Source: Rhodomicrobium sp. R_RK_3 (GTDB taxonomy: Bacteria; Pseudomonadota; Alphaproteobacteria; Rhizobiales; Rhodomicrobiaceae). From it: a stretch of DNA of 64,000 bases. The notes under the pieces are model-generated. The model was given only the letters and a program-made list of their open reading frames with translations, did not search any database and had not been told where the DNA came from. Positions 55,913-64,000 of the stretch are shown here, in pieces. Positions within the stretch are counted from its first letter, which is position 1; the number at the start of each line of letters is the position of its first letter. The stretch lies in assembly GCF_002198715.1 (NCBI RefSeq), contig NZ_MWLK01000020.1:1-64000 (forward strand). The letters are read 5' to 3'. The position numbers and the translations under genes are program-made.

Positions 55913-57697
55913 ATGAAGACCTTCAGATTGAGACAGAATGCGTCGATGCTGGCCCTCGCCGGTCTGCTCGCGGTCTTCGCCAACGGCCGGCCCGTTGGTG
56001 CCGTTGAAAGCGATACGCCCTCCGACGAATCCTATCAGCTCGAAGACAGCGACAGCCTGCTCGGCAGCTATCTGGCGGGCCGTCTGGCGCGCAGCATCCG
56101 GGATAATGAAGCCGCCGCGCAATATTACAAGGACGCGCTGGAGAAGGACCCGCACAGCAAGGAAATCCTCGAAGAGGCTTTCCAGCTCAAGGTCGCCACG
56201 GGCAAGTTCAACGAAGCGCGCGATCTGGCCCGCGAACTCGTCGATCGCGAGGACGAGCATAAGGTCGCCAGTTTCTTCCTCGGCATCGAGGCTTTTGCGA
56301 AAAAAGATTACGGCACGGCGGACAAATTGTTCCAGGCGGGCGGCACCGGCCCCATCGCCGACCTGACCGCCAATCTCGCCCGCGCCTGGATCGCGCTTGC
56401 CCGCGATCAGTCGAAAGCCGCGATGAAGCTGACCGGCGGCACCGGCGCCACCCAGACCGAAGGCTCGCAGCACATCGAGCTGCTGCACCGCGCCATGATC
56501 GCGGACCTCGCCGGCCAGCGCAAAACCGCCGCCTCCGCCTACAAGAAGCTGCATGAGAAGACGCCGCGCAATGTCCGCGTTTCGGTCGCCTATGCGCGGC
56601 ACGCGGCCTATTGGGGCGACAAGGCGCTCGCCAAGAAGATCCTCGAGCCGCATATGAGCACGTCCTCGCCGAACCCGCTGGTTCAGTCGCTGGCGGACGA
56701 GATCGATGCGGGCAAGAAGCCGGCGCTCAACGTCGCCAGCCCCGCCGAAGGTCTGGCCGACGTGTTCCAGGGCATCGGCGAGGCGCTGGCGGGCGACGGC
56801 GTCGTCGATGCCGGGCAGATCTATCTGCAGCTCGCGCTCTACGCCAAGCCGGATTACACGGTCGCCCATTACGCCCTCGGCGAGTTGTACGACCAGATGA
56901 AGAATTACAGTGCGGCGGCCGACAGCTTCCACATGGTGCCGCGTTCTTCGCCGCTTTGGCTGAATGCCCAGCTCCGCAAGGCCTACGATCTGAACTCGCT
57001 GGAGAAGATCGATGAGGCCAAGACGCTGCTGAAGGAACTGGTCGCCGCCTACCCGGCCGACATGCGCGCCTATTACACGCTCGGCAACCTCCTGCGCGGC
57101 AACAAGGAATATCCGGAGGCCGTCACTTTTTACACCCAGGCCATCGAGCGGCTGGGGGCTTCGGACAAGTCGCATTGGTCGGTCTATTACGCGCGCGGCG
57201 TCTGCTATGAGCGCATGAAGGATTGGCCCAAGGCCGAGGCCGATCTGAAGAAGGCGCTCGACATCGATGCGAACCAGGAGCTGACGCTCAACTATCTCGG
57301 CTATAGCTGGGTCGACCAGAACCTCAATGTCAAAGAGGCGATGGAGCTGATCCGGCGCGCCGTGCAGAAGCGTCCCAATGACGGCTATTTCGTCGACAGC
57401 CTGGGCTGGGCCTATTACCGGCAGGCCGATTTCCAGCAGGCGGTGAAGCAGCTCGAGCGCGCCGTCGAGCTGAAGCCCGACGATCCGGTCATCAACGACC
57501 ATCTGGGTGATGCCTATTGGAAGGTCGGACGGCGTCTGGAAGCGCAGTTCCAGTGGAAGCAGTCGCTCGACCTGAAGCCGGAGCCCGAGGACGAGAAGAA
57601 GATCCGCAAGAAGCTGGAATCGGGCCTGATCGAGGATCCGAACACCCGCGCTTCGCTGGAGAATTCGGAAACGCCGCCGGCGCCGCAGCCGAAGTGA
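55913..57697 (+). CDS. Exported tetratricopeptide-repeat protein
   Basis: A 594-residue protein with a likely signal peptide (about residues 1-30, MLALAGLLAVFANGRPVGA) and many TPR units. Early repeats (residues about 45-120) and a better-conserved C-terminal array (about 330-560, for example AHYALGELYDQMKNYSAAAD and NYLGYSWVDQNLNVKEAMEL) form a helical scaffold. It probably mediates protein contacts in the periplasm. Its stop overlaps the GTG start of ispE (GTGA), an arrangement common in Hyphomicrobiales, so the two are coupled. Exact role unknown. Confidence 0.87.
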   Translation: MKTFRLRQNASMLALAGLLAVFANGRPVGAVESDTPSDESYQLEDSDSLLGSYLAGRLARSIRDNEAAAQYYKDALEKDPHSKEILEEAFQLKVATGKFNEARDLARELVDREDEHKVASFFLGIEAFAKKDYGTADKLFQAGGTGPIADLTANLARAWIALARDQSKAAMKLTGGTGATQTEGSQHIELLHRAMIADLAGQRKTAASAYKKLHEKTPRNVRVSVAYARHAAYWGDKALAKKILEPHMSTSSPNPLVQSLADEIDAGKKPALNVASPAEGLADVFQGIGEALAGDGVVDAGQIYLQLALYAKPDYTVAHYALGELYDQMKNYSAAADSFHMVPRSSPLWLNAQLRKAYDLNSLEKIDEAKTLLKELVAAYPADMRAYYTLGNLLRGNKEYPEAVTFYTQAIERLGASDKSHWSVYYARGVCYERMKDWPKAEADLKKALDIDANQELTLNYLGYSWVDQNLNVKEAMELIRRAVQKRPNDGYFVDSLGWAYYRQADFQQAVKQLERAVELKPDDPVINDHLGDAYWKVGRRLEAQFQWKQSLDLKPEPEDEKKIRKKLESGLIEDPNTRASLENSETPPAPQPK

Positions 57698-58608
57698 GCG
57701 GAGAGGGGATCGCGGGCGCCGAGGCGCCTGGGTCTCGCCGGCGCGTCCGGCCGCGCGCCGAGCTTGCGCCCGCCAAGATCAATCTGACGCTCGAGATCCG
57801 TGGCCGCCGCCCGGACGGCTATCACGAGCTGGAAAGCCTCGTGCTGTTCGCCGATTTCGGCGACCGGCTGGAATACCGGGCGGGCGGGCCGTTTTCTCTG
57901 GACATTGAAGGGCCATTCGCGGCCGGGCTGGACGGCGAGGGCAATCTGGTCGAGCGCGCCGCGCTGGCGCTCTGGCGCTCGCGCGGCGACGAGCCGGCCG
58001 GTCGGTTCCGGCTGGTGAAATCGCTTCCTGTCGCGGCCGGGCTCGGCGGCGGATCGGCCGATGCGGCGGCGGTGTTCCGGCTGCTGGCGGCGAAAGGAGC
58101 GCGCGGCAAACTCGATGCGCTGGTGCCGCTTGCCGGCCAAATCGGTGCCGACGTGCCATGCTGCCTGCTCTCGCGCGCCGCCATCATGACCGGCATCGGC
58201 GAGCGCCTGCACCCGCTGGCGCCGATCGAACCTGTCCCCGCGGTGCTGGTGAATCCGATGCTGCCCCTGGCGACCCGGGACGTCTTCCGCGTGCTGAGCG
58301 CCGAGCCGCTGTCCAAAGCGCCGCTCACCGCGCCGGTCCTCCCCAAGATCAGCAGCCTGGCCGATCTCCTTGCCTACGCGCGCGGCCGTGGCAATGACTT
58401 GGAAATTCCCGCGCGCCGTCTGCTCCCGGTCATCGGCGACGTGCTGACGGCGCTTGCCGGAGCGCGCGGCGCCCTGCTCGCCCGTCTCTCCGGCAGCGGC
58501 CCGACCTGCTACGCCCTGTTCGCCACTCAGGCGGAGGCGACGGCCGCCGCCACGGCGATCACCGATGCCCATCCCGGCTGGTGGGTGCAGCCGGTGAATC
58601 TGAGCTGA
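57694..58608 (+). CDS. ispE: 4-(cytidine 5'-diphospho)-2-C-methyl-D-erythritol kinase
   Basis: A 304-residue GHMP kinase of the MEP isoprenoid pathway, phosphorylating CDP-ME. The motifs are APAKINLTLEIRGRRPDGYHEL near residue 30, the ATP loop LPVAAGLGGGSADAAA near residue 115, and LSGSGPTCYALF near residue 270. The GTG start at 57694 overlaps the TPR stop. A longer in-frame start would lie inside the TPR gene and is rejected. Supplies isoprenyl precursors also used by IspB encoded 20 kb upstream. Confidence 0.95.
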   Translation: MSGEGIAGAEAPGSRRRVRPRAELAPAKINLTLEIRGRRPDGYHELESLVLFADFGDRLEYRAGGPFSLDIEGPFAAGLDGEGNLVERAALALWRSRGDEPAGRFRLVKSLPVAAGLGGGSADAAAVFRLLAAKGARGKLDALVPLAGQIGADVPCCLLSRAAIMTGIGERLHPLAPIEPVPAVLVNPMLPLATRDVFRVLSAEPLSKAPLTAPVLPKISSLADLLAYARGRGNDLEIPARRLLPVIGDVLTALAGARGALLARLSGSGPTCYALFATQAEATAAATAITDAHPGWWVQPVNLS

Positions 58609-58776
58609 TCCCGCCTGCGATTTGGGCCTACCACCTGTCCGAAAGGCGTAGGAATTTACGCTGATGCCGCGCTGCACAACTCTTTCGCCCTGCAGCGCAA
58701 CCGATGCCGCAATTCCCGTCTGTGCGGCTTTTATTTTCCATTTATACTGGTTCCGCATGATCGGATTGCGTGAATT

Positions 58777-59247
58777 ATGAAAACTGCTTTTGCGCTTTGC
58801 GCCGTCGCCCTGGTGGCGGCGCTGCTGTCGGCTTGCGGCAGCACGTTGCCGGAAAATGCCGCGCTGGCGCTCCAGCCGCTCGGCGCGAAGGCGTCGCGGC
58901 TCAAGCTGGTCCGCACCGACGAGCCGACGGCTTCAAGCGCACCGGCAAGGATCAGGATCGACGGCCGCGAGCTGGGCAGCCTCGGCATCGGCCAGTCGAC
59001 GATCCTCGATGTCTCCTCCGGCGCGCACAAGATCGTCGTCGATTATTGGGGCCATCCGAATGTCTTCGCCGTCACGCTGGTGGCCCAGCCCGGCATCGTC
59101 TACACGCTCGAAATCGCCCCGCGCCCCGATGTCGTCAAGGCGGGTCTGGTTGCGGGCGGTATCGGGGCGCTGACGCAGGCGTCGGCCAGCGAACATGGCG
59201 GCGCGTTCCAACTCCGGGTCATCAAGGCCGAGCCGTTCAGGAAGTGA
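58777..59247 (+). CDS. Putative lipoprotein
   Basis: A 156-residue protein with a lipoprotein signal: hydrophobic core FALCAVALVAALLSAC with the lipobox LSAC and Cys at about residue 20. The mature part has a beta-rich PEGA-like segment (RIRIDGRELGSLGIGQSTILDVSSGAHKIVVDY), which resembles domains binding ligands at the cell surface. A second hydrophobic stretch lies near residue 125 (KAGLVAGGIGALTQA). Function unknown. Confidence 0.75.
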   Translation: MKTAFALCAVALVAALLSACGSTLPENAALALQPLGAKASRLKLVRTDEPTASSAPARIRIDGRELGSLGIGQSTILDVSSGAHKIVVDYWGHPNVFAVTLVAQPGIVYTLEIAPRPDVVKAGLVAGGIGALTQASASEHGGAFQLRVIKAEPFRK

Positions 59248-59571
59248 TCGGCGCGTGGCTTTTGTGGATGGCGTCGCGCATATCCGTGTCGTCCAGACTG
59301 ATCCAGCTCCCGCAAAAAAACTCCCCTCGTCGGCCGTACGGAAGTCACGACACGGTCGACCGGCTATGTTCGTCGAATAAACCCACCTGCGCCCGTCTAA
59401 GCTGGCGAAGAAAACCCGAATTCTTGTCACAAATGACGATTGCGTCAGCAATCCCGCGTGTTAAGATCGCGGCTGGAATTCGGCGTTGCCGGATCGGCTC
59501 CGCCGTTCCAGTCCCCATGAATGCACAGACACGCGGAAAGGCGAGGGTTCGGGGCCCTCGCCTTTCTGTTT
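59248..59571. other. Intergenic region ending in terminator
   Basis: 324 bases between the convergent lipoprotein and carboxymuconolactone-decarboxylase-like genes. No supported gene. The hairpin at 59537-59565 is the only clear element. Confidence 0.45.
59537..59565. terminator. Bidirectional terminator hairpin
   Basis: Arms AAAGGCGAGGG (59537-59547) and CCCTCGCCTTT (59555-59565) form an 11-bp perfect stem with a 7-base loop. On the plus strand a T-rich tail (CTGTTTCTATTT) follows. It lies 6 bases beyond the stop of the minus-strand gene and also serves the plus-strand side. Confidence 0.75.
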
Positions 59572-59961
59572 CTATTTCGCGTCCAGGCCCAGTTCGCCGG
59601 CGATTTCGCGCGCGATGTGGAAGCCGGTATTCGCTGTCGGGACACCGGCATAGACGGCGGTCTGCATCAGCAATTCCTTGACCGCCTCGAGGCTCAGCCC
59701 ACCTTCGAGCCCGGCGCGCAGATGAAGGCGGTATTCGTCCCAGCGGCCCATCGCGGCGGTGATCGCCAGCACCAGCAGGCGCCGCGTGTCGGTGTCGAGG
59801 GCGGGCCGCGTCCAGATCTCGCCCCAGGCATAGCGGGTGATGAAATCCTGGAACTCTGAAGTCAGGGGCGTGCGGTTGGCGAGCGAGCGATCGACATAGG
59901 CATCGCTCAAAACCTCGCGCCGCCGCGCAAAACCGGCCTCCAGCCGCTCTTTCTCATCCAT
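59572..59961 (-). CDS. Carboxymuconolactone decarboxylase family protein (PcaC-like)
   Basis: A 129-residue protein with the helical CMD fold. The features are RRLLVLAITAAMGRWDEYRLHLRAGLEGGLS and VKELLMQTAVYAGVPTANTGFHIA. The lack of a CxxC pair separates it from AhpD peroxidases and favours the PcaC (4-carboxymuconolactone decarboxylase) group. No other protocatechuate-pathway genes are adjacent, so the actual substrate is uncertain. It ends in a strong terminator and is divided from the upstream outer-membrane gene by about 135 bases. Confidence 0.88.
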   Translation of the reverse strand: MDEKERLEAGFARRREVLSDAYVDRSLANRTPLTSEFQDFITRYAWGEIWTRPALDTDTRRLLVLAITAAMGRWDEYRLHLRAGLEGGLSLEAVKELLMQTAVYAGVPTANTGFHIAREIAGELGLDAK

Positions 59962-60026
59962 GGCCGTCTCCTTGAATTTCTAGACCCGCCTCCGTTCTGC
60001 CAGCTAGCGCGGCACCCCGCACGCAT

Positions 60027-60053
60027 AAAAGCGGCGGACCTCGCGGCCCGCCG
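60027..60053 (-). terminator. Intrinsic terminator of the outer-membrane protein gene
   Basis: Arms CGGCGG (60032-60037) and CCGCCG (60048-60053) form a 6-bp stem. On the minus strand it is followed by C-TTTT (60027-60030). It lies about 45 bases after the stop of the outer-membrane protein gene. Confidence 0.55.
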
Positions 60054-60095
60054 TCTCGGTTCGACCGGATGATGCGCGGCGTCGGCGCCGCGCTG

Positions 60096-61637
60096 TCATT
60101 TAAGCGGCGGCAATTCCGGCGCCGGGCGGTTCACGTAATAGTTCACGCCGACCTTGATGAGATGCAACTCGTTGTCGTGCTGATAGAGGTCGCCGTCGAC
60201 ATCGCTGGAGATGTTCTTGCCGAAATCGGCATACATATACTCCGCCTTCAGCCGCAGATTGCCGCGCAGCGCATATTCGATGCCGCCGCCGACGGTCCAG
60301 CCCGTGTCGGTGTGCTTCGAATTGGTCACGCTCGTGTCGTCGATGAAGAAGATGCCATTGTCCAGCTTGTCGATGTCGGCGGCGAAATTCTTGATCTCGG
60401 CAAAGGCCACGCCGCCCTTCGCATAGATCAGCGAGCGATAGAGCGGCACGCCGATGCGTCCGGTGACCGCGCCGTACCAGCCATAGCGGATGCCGGCCAC
60501 GTCGCTATCGGTGATCGAGCGCTCCTTGCATTCCTCGTCGTTCATGTCGATGTGGGCGGCGTCGCCCTCGATGCCGACGATCAGGCCGCGGACCGGGAAG
60601 TTGAAGCCGATCTGGGTGCCGCCGGCCCAGCCGCTGCCGTCATAATCGAAAGGATCGCCGCAATAGCCCGCCGGTTCGCAGGCGAAAGCACCGTTGACGA
60701 CCGGCACGCCATAATCGACGGAGGTCGACTGGTCGCGGGCGAAGGCGGCGAAGACGCCGAGATAGGGACCGGCCCACATATAGGGATCGGCCTCATAGCC
60801 CCAGCCGATCGCGGCAGCCTCGGCGGCGCCCGCGCCGAGATGGTAGTTGACGCCGAATTTGACGCTCTGGATTTCGTTGCGGAACTGGTAGCCGTCGCCA
60901 TCCACGTCGCGCAGGATTTCGCGGCCGAAATCGGCGAACATATATTCGGCTTTGATGCTGAAGGCCGGCGTCAACGCATATTCGATGCCGCCGCCCAGCG
61001 TCCAGCCGACGTCGGTGCCGTGTTCGCGGACGGTGCTCAAGGGGTCCAGATACCAGAAGCCGCTGCCGGTGAAGAAGGCTTCGTCCTCATCGGAGGCGAA
61101 GTCGCTGCGTTCGGCGAATATGGCGCCGCCCTTGACGTAGAACAGCGCCCGGGGCGTGGCGACGCCGAGACGGCCGGTCAGGGTGCCGTACCAGCCATAG
61201 TCGACGCCGGCGATGTCGCGGTCGACAAGCCGATCGCGGATCTTGGTGTTGTCGGCATCGATGCGGCCGAGATCGCCTTCGACACCGAAGACCAGCCAGT
61301 CATATTGGAAGTTGTAGCCGAGCTGAATGCCGCTGATCCAGCCATCCGCGCCATAGTGAAAGATCTTGCCGCAATAGGGCACGACGGCCGGTTCGCAGGC
61401 GAAGGCGCCGTCCGAGACAGGCGGACCGTAATCGACGACCTTGCTGTCGTCCCAGGCGCGGCCGAAATGCGCGCCGATATAGGCGCCGGCCCATAGTGGC
61501 GGCAGCGGCAGATCGGGCAGGTCCTTGATGCTGACGGGGGCAGGCGCCGGCTCGTGCTGGCCATCCGCCCAGGCAGAGGCGGGCGAGAGGACGGCGGCCA
61601 ACAACGCACAGCGTTTCGCCAGGATACTGACGCGCAT
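60096..61637 (-). CDS. Outer-membrane beta-barrel protein with two tandem barrel repeats
   Basis: A 513-residue protein with a signal peptide (about residues 1-25, ending AWADG). It has two copies of an Omp25/Omp31-like porin-family domain: about residues 45-280 and 300-508. Each copy contains GAFACEP near its start, DYGWYGTLTGRLGV or RYGWYGAVTGRIGV, GGIEYAL, and KAEYMFADFG or KAEYMYADFG. The two copies are clearly homologous, indicating internal duplication and fusion. Normal family proteins have one such domain of about 200-250 residues. It may form two joined barrels or one larger barrel. Confidence 0.85.
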   Translation of the reverse strand: MRVSILAKRCALLAAVLSPASAWADGQHEPAPAPVSIKDLPDLPLPPLWAGAYIGAHFGRAWDDSKVVDYGPPVSDGAFACEPAVVPYCGKIFHYGADGWISGIQLGYNFQYDWLVFGVEGDLGRIDADNTKIRDRLVDRDIAGVDYGWYGTLTGRLGVATPRALFYVKGGAIFAERSDFASDEDEAFFTGSGFWYLDPLSTVREHGTDVGWTLGGGIEYALTPAFSIKAEYMFADFGREILRDVDGDGYQFRNEIQSVKFGVNYHLGAGAAEAAAIGWGYEADPYMWAGPYLGVFAAFARDQSTSVDYGVPVVNGAFACEPAGYCGDPFDYDGSGWAGGTQIGFNFPVRGLIVGIEGDAAHIDMNDEECKERSITDSDVAGIRYGWYGAVTGRIGVPLYRSLIYAKGGVAFAEIKNFAADIDKLDNGIFFIDDTSVTNSKHTDTGWTVGGGIEYALRGNLRLKAEYMYADFGKNISSDVDGDLYQHDNELHLIKVGVNYYVNRPAPELPPLK

Positions 61638-62329
61638 TTCACCCTCCGCCCGTTTTTTATTTTTGTTGGGAAACGCGACTCAGTGGGACGACCTTAGAAA
61701 CGCAACCGGAGGATGTAAACGGAAAGCGCTGGTTTGACGCGGCGGCCGGCGGCTGTGTGGTCAGTCCGGCAACAGGTCCGAGAGGTTTCCCGCGAGTCGC
61801 GCCTTGCCGGCGGAGGGGAGTTCTATGATCGTCCCTGTGGGCATGAGTCGGACCTGCAAGCTGCCCGCCGGCAGCTTGCAGGTCGTTCTCGGTGCATTGA
61901 GCCTCAATGCGTGTCGGGCCGGAGATCCCAGTGAGCTCGGGACTGGCTCACGGCTAGCGGTCTGTGACCTCCACTAGCAAGGGCGGGTATCGACGAGTCG
62001 AGGGCTGCTTCGGGGCTTGGCGCAGTTTGCACCAACGGTGAGGGAGACAGAGGGAGCGAGCCGTTCTTCTGCGTCGAGGGACCATCGGGCCTGACGTGTA
62101 TATTTATGCTTTCTCAATTTTAGGTTGTCAAAGCGACGAATCAGTTTTCCCCGATTCTCACAGGCGGTTCTTTAAATCGTTGGGCGGCCATTCATCAACG
62201 CGCCGATAAATTTTTCCATCTTATGGACTTCGCGCCGCGAAGGCGTATTCTGCCGGCCGAAAAGGCTTTTTGCTCATCTGCCCAGACGAATACGCGTTCC
62301 CTCCAAAGCTGGTAAAACAGGGATATTCA
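61638..62329. other. Intergenic region with a long perfect hairpin
   Basis: 692 bases without a supported gene, one of the longest gaps in the window. It contains the 15-bp perfect hairpin at 61851-61884. The last 250 bases are A+T-richer and include GCGTATTC (62243-62250) and its inverse GAATACGC (62288-62295), possible leader structure or regulatory site of the downstream gene. TTGTCA near 62127 could be part of a promoter. No tRNA is apparent. Confidence 0.45.
61851..61884. repeat. 15-bp perfect inverted repeat hairpin
   Basis: Arms GACCTGCAAGCTGCC (61851-61865) and GGCAGCTTGCAGGTC (61870-61884) with a 4-base loop CGCC. Such a perfect 15-bp stem is the strongest hairpin in the window. No T-run follows on either strand, so it is not a classical terminator. 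It stands isolated in a long noncoding region. Confidence 0.75.
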
Positions 62330-64000
62330 ATGTCGTTCCCGTTGCGTTTGGCGTCGCTCTTCGCAGCGCTGGCCTTGGCGGCCATCGCCCTCATGCCCTC
62401 CCTCTCCCACGCTCAAACGCAGCCCTTCTTTCACGACGACACGGAACGCTCGGCGAACGAGTTCGAAGCCTATCTGAAGGCGCAATGGCCGAGCGAGGGC
62501 AACACCGCCAAGGGCTGGAAGACCCGTGGCCAGGCGTCGATGAAGAGCAACGATCCGCGCCGCGCCACCGGCTATTTCGCCTCGTCCGTGGTGCTGGACA
62601 AGAACGCGGCCGACACCTGGCTCGAACTCTCCCGCGCCTATCTGGCGATCCAGACCGAAGATTCCAACGAGAAGACCAGCTTTTGGCGCAATGCCGGCTC
62701 GACGGCCTATCTCGCCTATCTGCGCGCCAAGACGCCGAGCGTGAAGGCCGCCGCGCTTTCGAGCCTTGCCGAGAGCTTTGCCGCGCGCTCACTGTGGCGC
62801 CCGGCGATCGACGCCTATAAGGGAAGCCTTGCACTGCTCGACGATGCCGACGTGCGCAACGCCTTCAACCAGATGGTGGCCGAGCACGGTTTCCGCATGC
62901 TCGACTATACGGTGGACAGCGACGCCGCCGCGCCACGCCTGTGCATCCAGTTCTCCGAGACGCTGGCGGGCGGGCGCATCGATTTCGCCAAATTCGTCTC
63001 GGTGAACGGCGAGGACCCGGCCGGCGTGCGGGTGCAGAACAACCAGCTCTGCATCGAGGAATTGCTGCATGGCCGGCGCTACGAGGTGAAGGTGCGCGAC
63101 GGGCTGCCCTCCGCCGTCGGCGAAAATTTGGCCGGCGCCGTCGACCTGACGGTCTATGTGCGCGACCGCAAGCCCGCCATCCGCTTCACCAATTCCAATT
63201 ACGTGCTGCCTCGCTCGGGACAGCAGGGCATTCCGGTCGTCGCCATCAACACCAAGGCGGTGAAGATCGGCATCTATCATGTCGGCGACCGGCGCATCGC
63301 CAATGAGGTGCTCGACGGCTCCTTCGGCCAGCAGATCGACAGCTATCAGGCCGAGGAGATCAAGAACAGCAAGGGGCGGCTGCTCTGGACCGGCTCGATG
63401 CCGGTGAAGACCGAGCTGAACCAGGAAACCACCATCGCCTTCCCGATCGACGAGCTGCTGCCGAATTTGCAGCCCGGCCTTTACGTCATGACCGGCCAGC
63501 CCGACGATGGCCGCGAACCGGCGGCGGACAGCGCCGAGGCGGGCAATGACTACGGGATGCGCGCGACGCAATGGTTTGTCGTCTCCGATCTCGGGCTGAC
63601 GGCGATGAGCGGCGCGGACGGCGTGCATGGCTTCATCCGCTCGCTCGCCGACGCCAAGGCCAAAAGCGGCATCGAAGTCCGGCTGCTGGCGCGCAACAAT
63701 GAAGTGCTGGCGACGGCCAAGACCGACGACAAGGGCTATGTCCGCTTCGAGTCCGGCCTGACGCGCGGCACCGGCGGCTTGGCTCCGGCGCTGATGGTCG
63801 CCCGCGCCGAGGATGGCGATTACGGCTTCCTCGACCTGACCAAGGCGGCGTTCGACCTCTCCGACCGCGGCGTCGGCGGACGCCAGACGCCCGGTCCGCT
63901 CGATGCGATGCTGTTCGCCGAGCGCGGCGTCTACCGCCCCGGCGAAAAAGTCTACCTCACGGCGCTGCTGCGCGACGGCATGGGCAAGGCCGCGCCCGGC
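62330..64000 (+). CDS. Alpha-2-macroglobulin-like protein (N-terminal part, runs off the window)
   Basis: The 557 codons visible are open from ATG 62330 to the last base, so the gene continues beyond the window. A signal peptide is clear (LASLFAALALAAIALMPSLSHA, about residues 6-28). Then come a helical TPR-like stretch (TWLELSRAYLAIQ) and beta-sandwich domains with RPAIRF-like and LFAERGVYRPGEKVYLTALLRD. The latter is the MG-type motif characteristic of bacterial alpha-2-macroglobulins. These are large periplasmic protease traps of about 1600-1800 residues. The usual partner pbpC is not within the window. The thioester region, if any, is outside. Confidence 0.88.
   Translation, partial: MSFPLRLASLFAALALAAIALMPSLSHAQTQPFFHDDTERSANEFEAYLKAQWPSEGNTAKGWKTRGQASMKSNDPRRATGYFASSVVLDKNAADTWLELSRAYLAIQTEDSNEKTSFWRNAGSTAYLAYLRAKTPSVKAAALSSLAESFAARSLWRPAIDAYKGSLALLDDADVRNAFNQMVAEHGFRMLDYTVDSDAAAPRLCIQFSETLAGGRIDFAKFVSVNGEDPAGVRVQNNQLCIEELLHGRRYEVKVRDGLPSAVGENLAGAVDLTVYVRDRKPAIRFTNSNYVLPRSGQQGIPVVAINTKAVKIGIYHVGDRRIANEVLDGSFGQQIDSYQAEEIKNSKGRLLWTGSMPVKTELNQETTIAFPIDELLPNLQPGLYVMTGQPDDGREPAADSAEAGNDYGMRATQWFVVSDLGLTAMSGADGVHGFIRSLADAKAKSGIEVRLLARNNEVLATAKTDDKGYVRFESGLTRGTGGLAPALMVARAEDGDYGFLDLTKAAFDLSDRGVGGRQTPGPLDAMLFAERGVYRPGEKVYLTALLRDGMGKAAPG

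Noticed and set aside
53773..57502. Long minus-strand frames opposite the iron-type permease and TPR genes (609 and 548 codons)
   Set aside because: Low-complexity antisense frames; the plus-strand permease and TPR motifs are unambiguous.
59572..59961. AhpD-type peroxidase
   Set aside because: The CxxC redox pair required for AhpD is absent; PcaC-like is the better fit.
60069..61496. 475-codon plus-strand frame opposite the outer-membrane protein
   Set aside because: Antisense of a clear signal-peptide-bearing barrel protein.

Overview
The window is about 64 kb of high-GC chromosomal DNA from an alphaproteobacterium, most probably order Hyphomicrobiales (Rhizobiales). The evidence is an ECF sigma/ChrR singlet-oxygen switch, an Aap-type general amino-acid transporter, a Glt transporter beside a DctB/DctD-type sigma-54 two-component pair, the HAD–MaoC–RibF order, and an IspB/DUF2007/methyltransferase/S49/GlyQ housekeeping block. 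The genus cannot be resolved by reading. I see no rRNA, tRNA, CRISPR array or intact insertion sequence. Genes are tightly packed except between about 44.9 and 54 kb.

Layout. 0.3–2.2 kb: ECF sigma, ChrR-like anti-sigma and an SDR, preceded by a palindromic repeat element. 2.5–10.1 kb: ABC exporter, assimilatory sulfate/APS reductase, a GT92-like glycosyltransferase, a LysR regulator, a HAD hydrolase, a MaoC hydratase with operator-like TTGC-N3-GCAA boxes, and RibF. 10.3–11.5 kb: an unrecognised membrane-anchored protein. 11.7–16 kb: aapJQMP. 16.7–18.3 kb: an ABC-F ATPase. 18.5–25 kb: gltIJKL and a DctB/DctD-like pair, with a near-perfect sigma-54 promoter and an inverted-repeat activator-site candidate upstream of gltI. 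25.2–29.3 kb: acyl-CoA ligase, class III nucleotidyl cyclase and a secreted NlpC/P60-like protein. 29.5–35.3 kb: an envelope-associated module of SxtJ-like protein, NodU/CmcH-type carbamoyltransferase, SGNH-like protein and polytopic glycosyltransferase-like protein. 35.3–40.9 kb: SDR, IspB, DUF2007, methyltransferase, S49 protease, small membrane protein and GlyQ.

41–44.8 kb encodes a periplasmic (Tat-exported) PaoABC-type molybdenum aldehyde oxidoreductase, divergent from a LysR regulator. 46–53.7 kb is accessory in character: two alpha/beta hydrolases, two isochorismatase-fold hydrolases, two SnoaL-fold proteins (one fused to a MoaF-like domain) and LysR/AraC regulators. 54–59.2 kb returns to core-like genes: fused iron(III)-type permease, TPR protein, IspE and a lipoprotein. 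59.5–64 kb holds a carboxymuconolactone-decarboxylase-like protein, an outer-membrane protein made of two tandem barrel repeats, and the first 557 codons of an alpha-2-macroglobulin-like protein that runs off the end.

The best-supported new observations are the self-contained sigma-54 circuit for gltIJKL, the SxtJ/carbamoyltransferase/SGNH/glycosyltransferase module of unknown product, the TTGC-N3-GCAA boxes before the MaoC gene, the duplicated outer-membrane barrel, and several families of small palindromic repeats in intergenic spaces.
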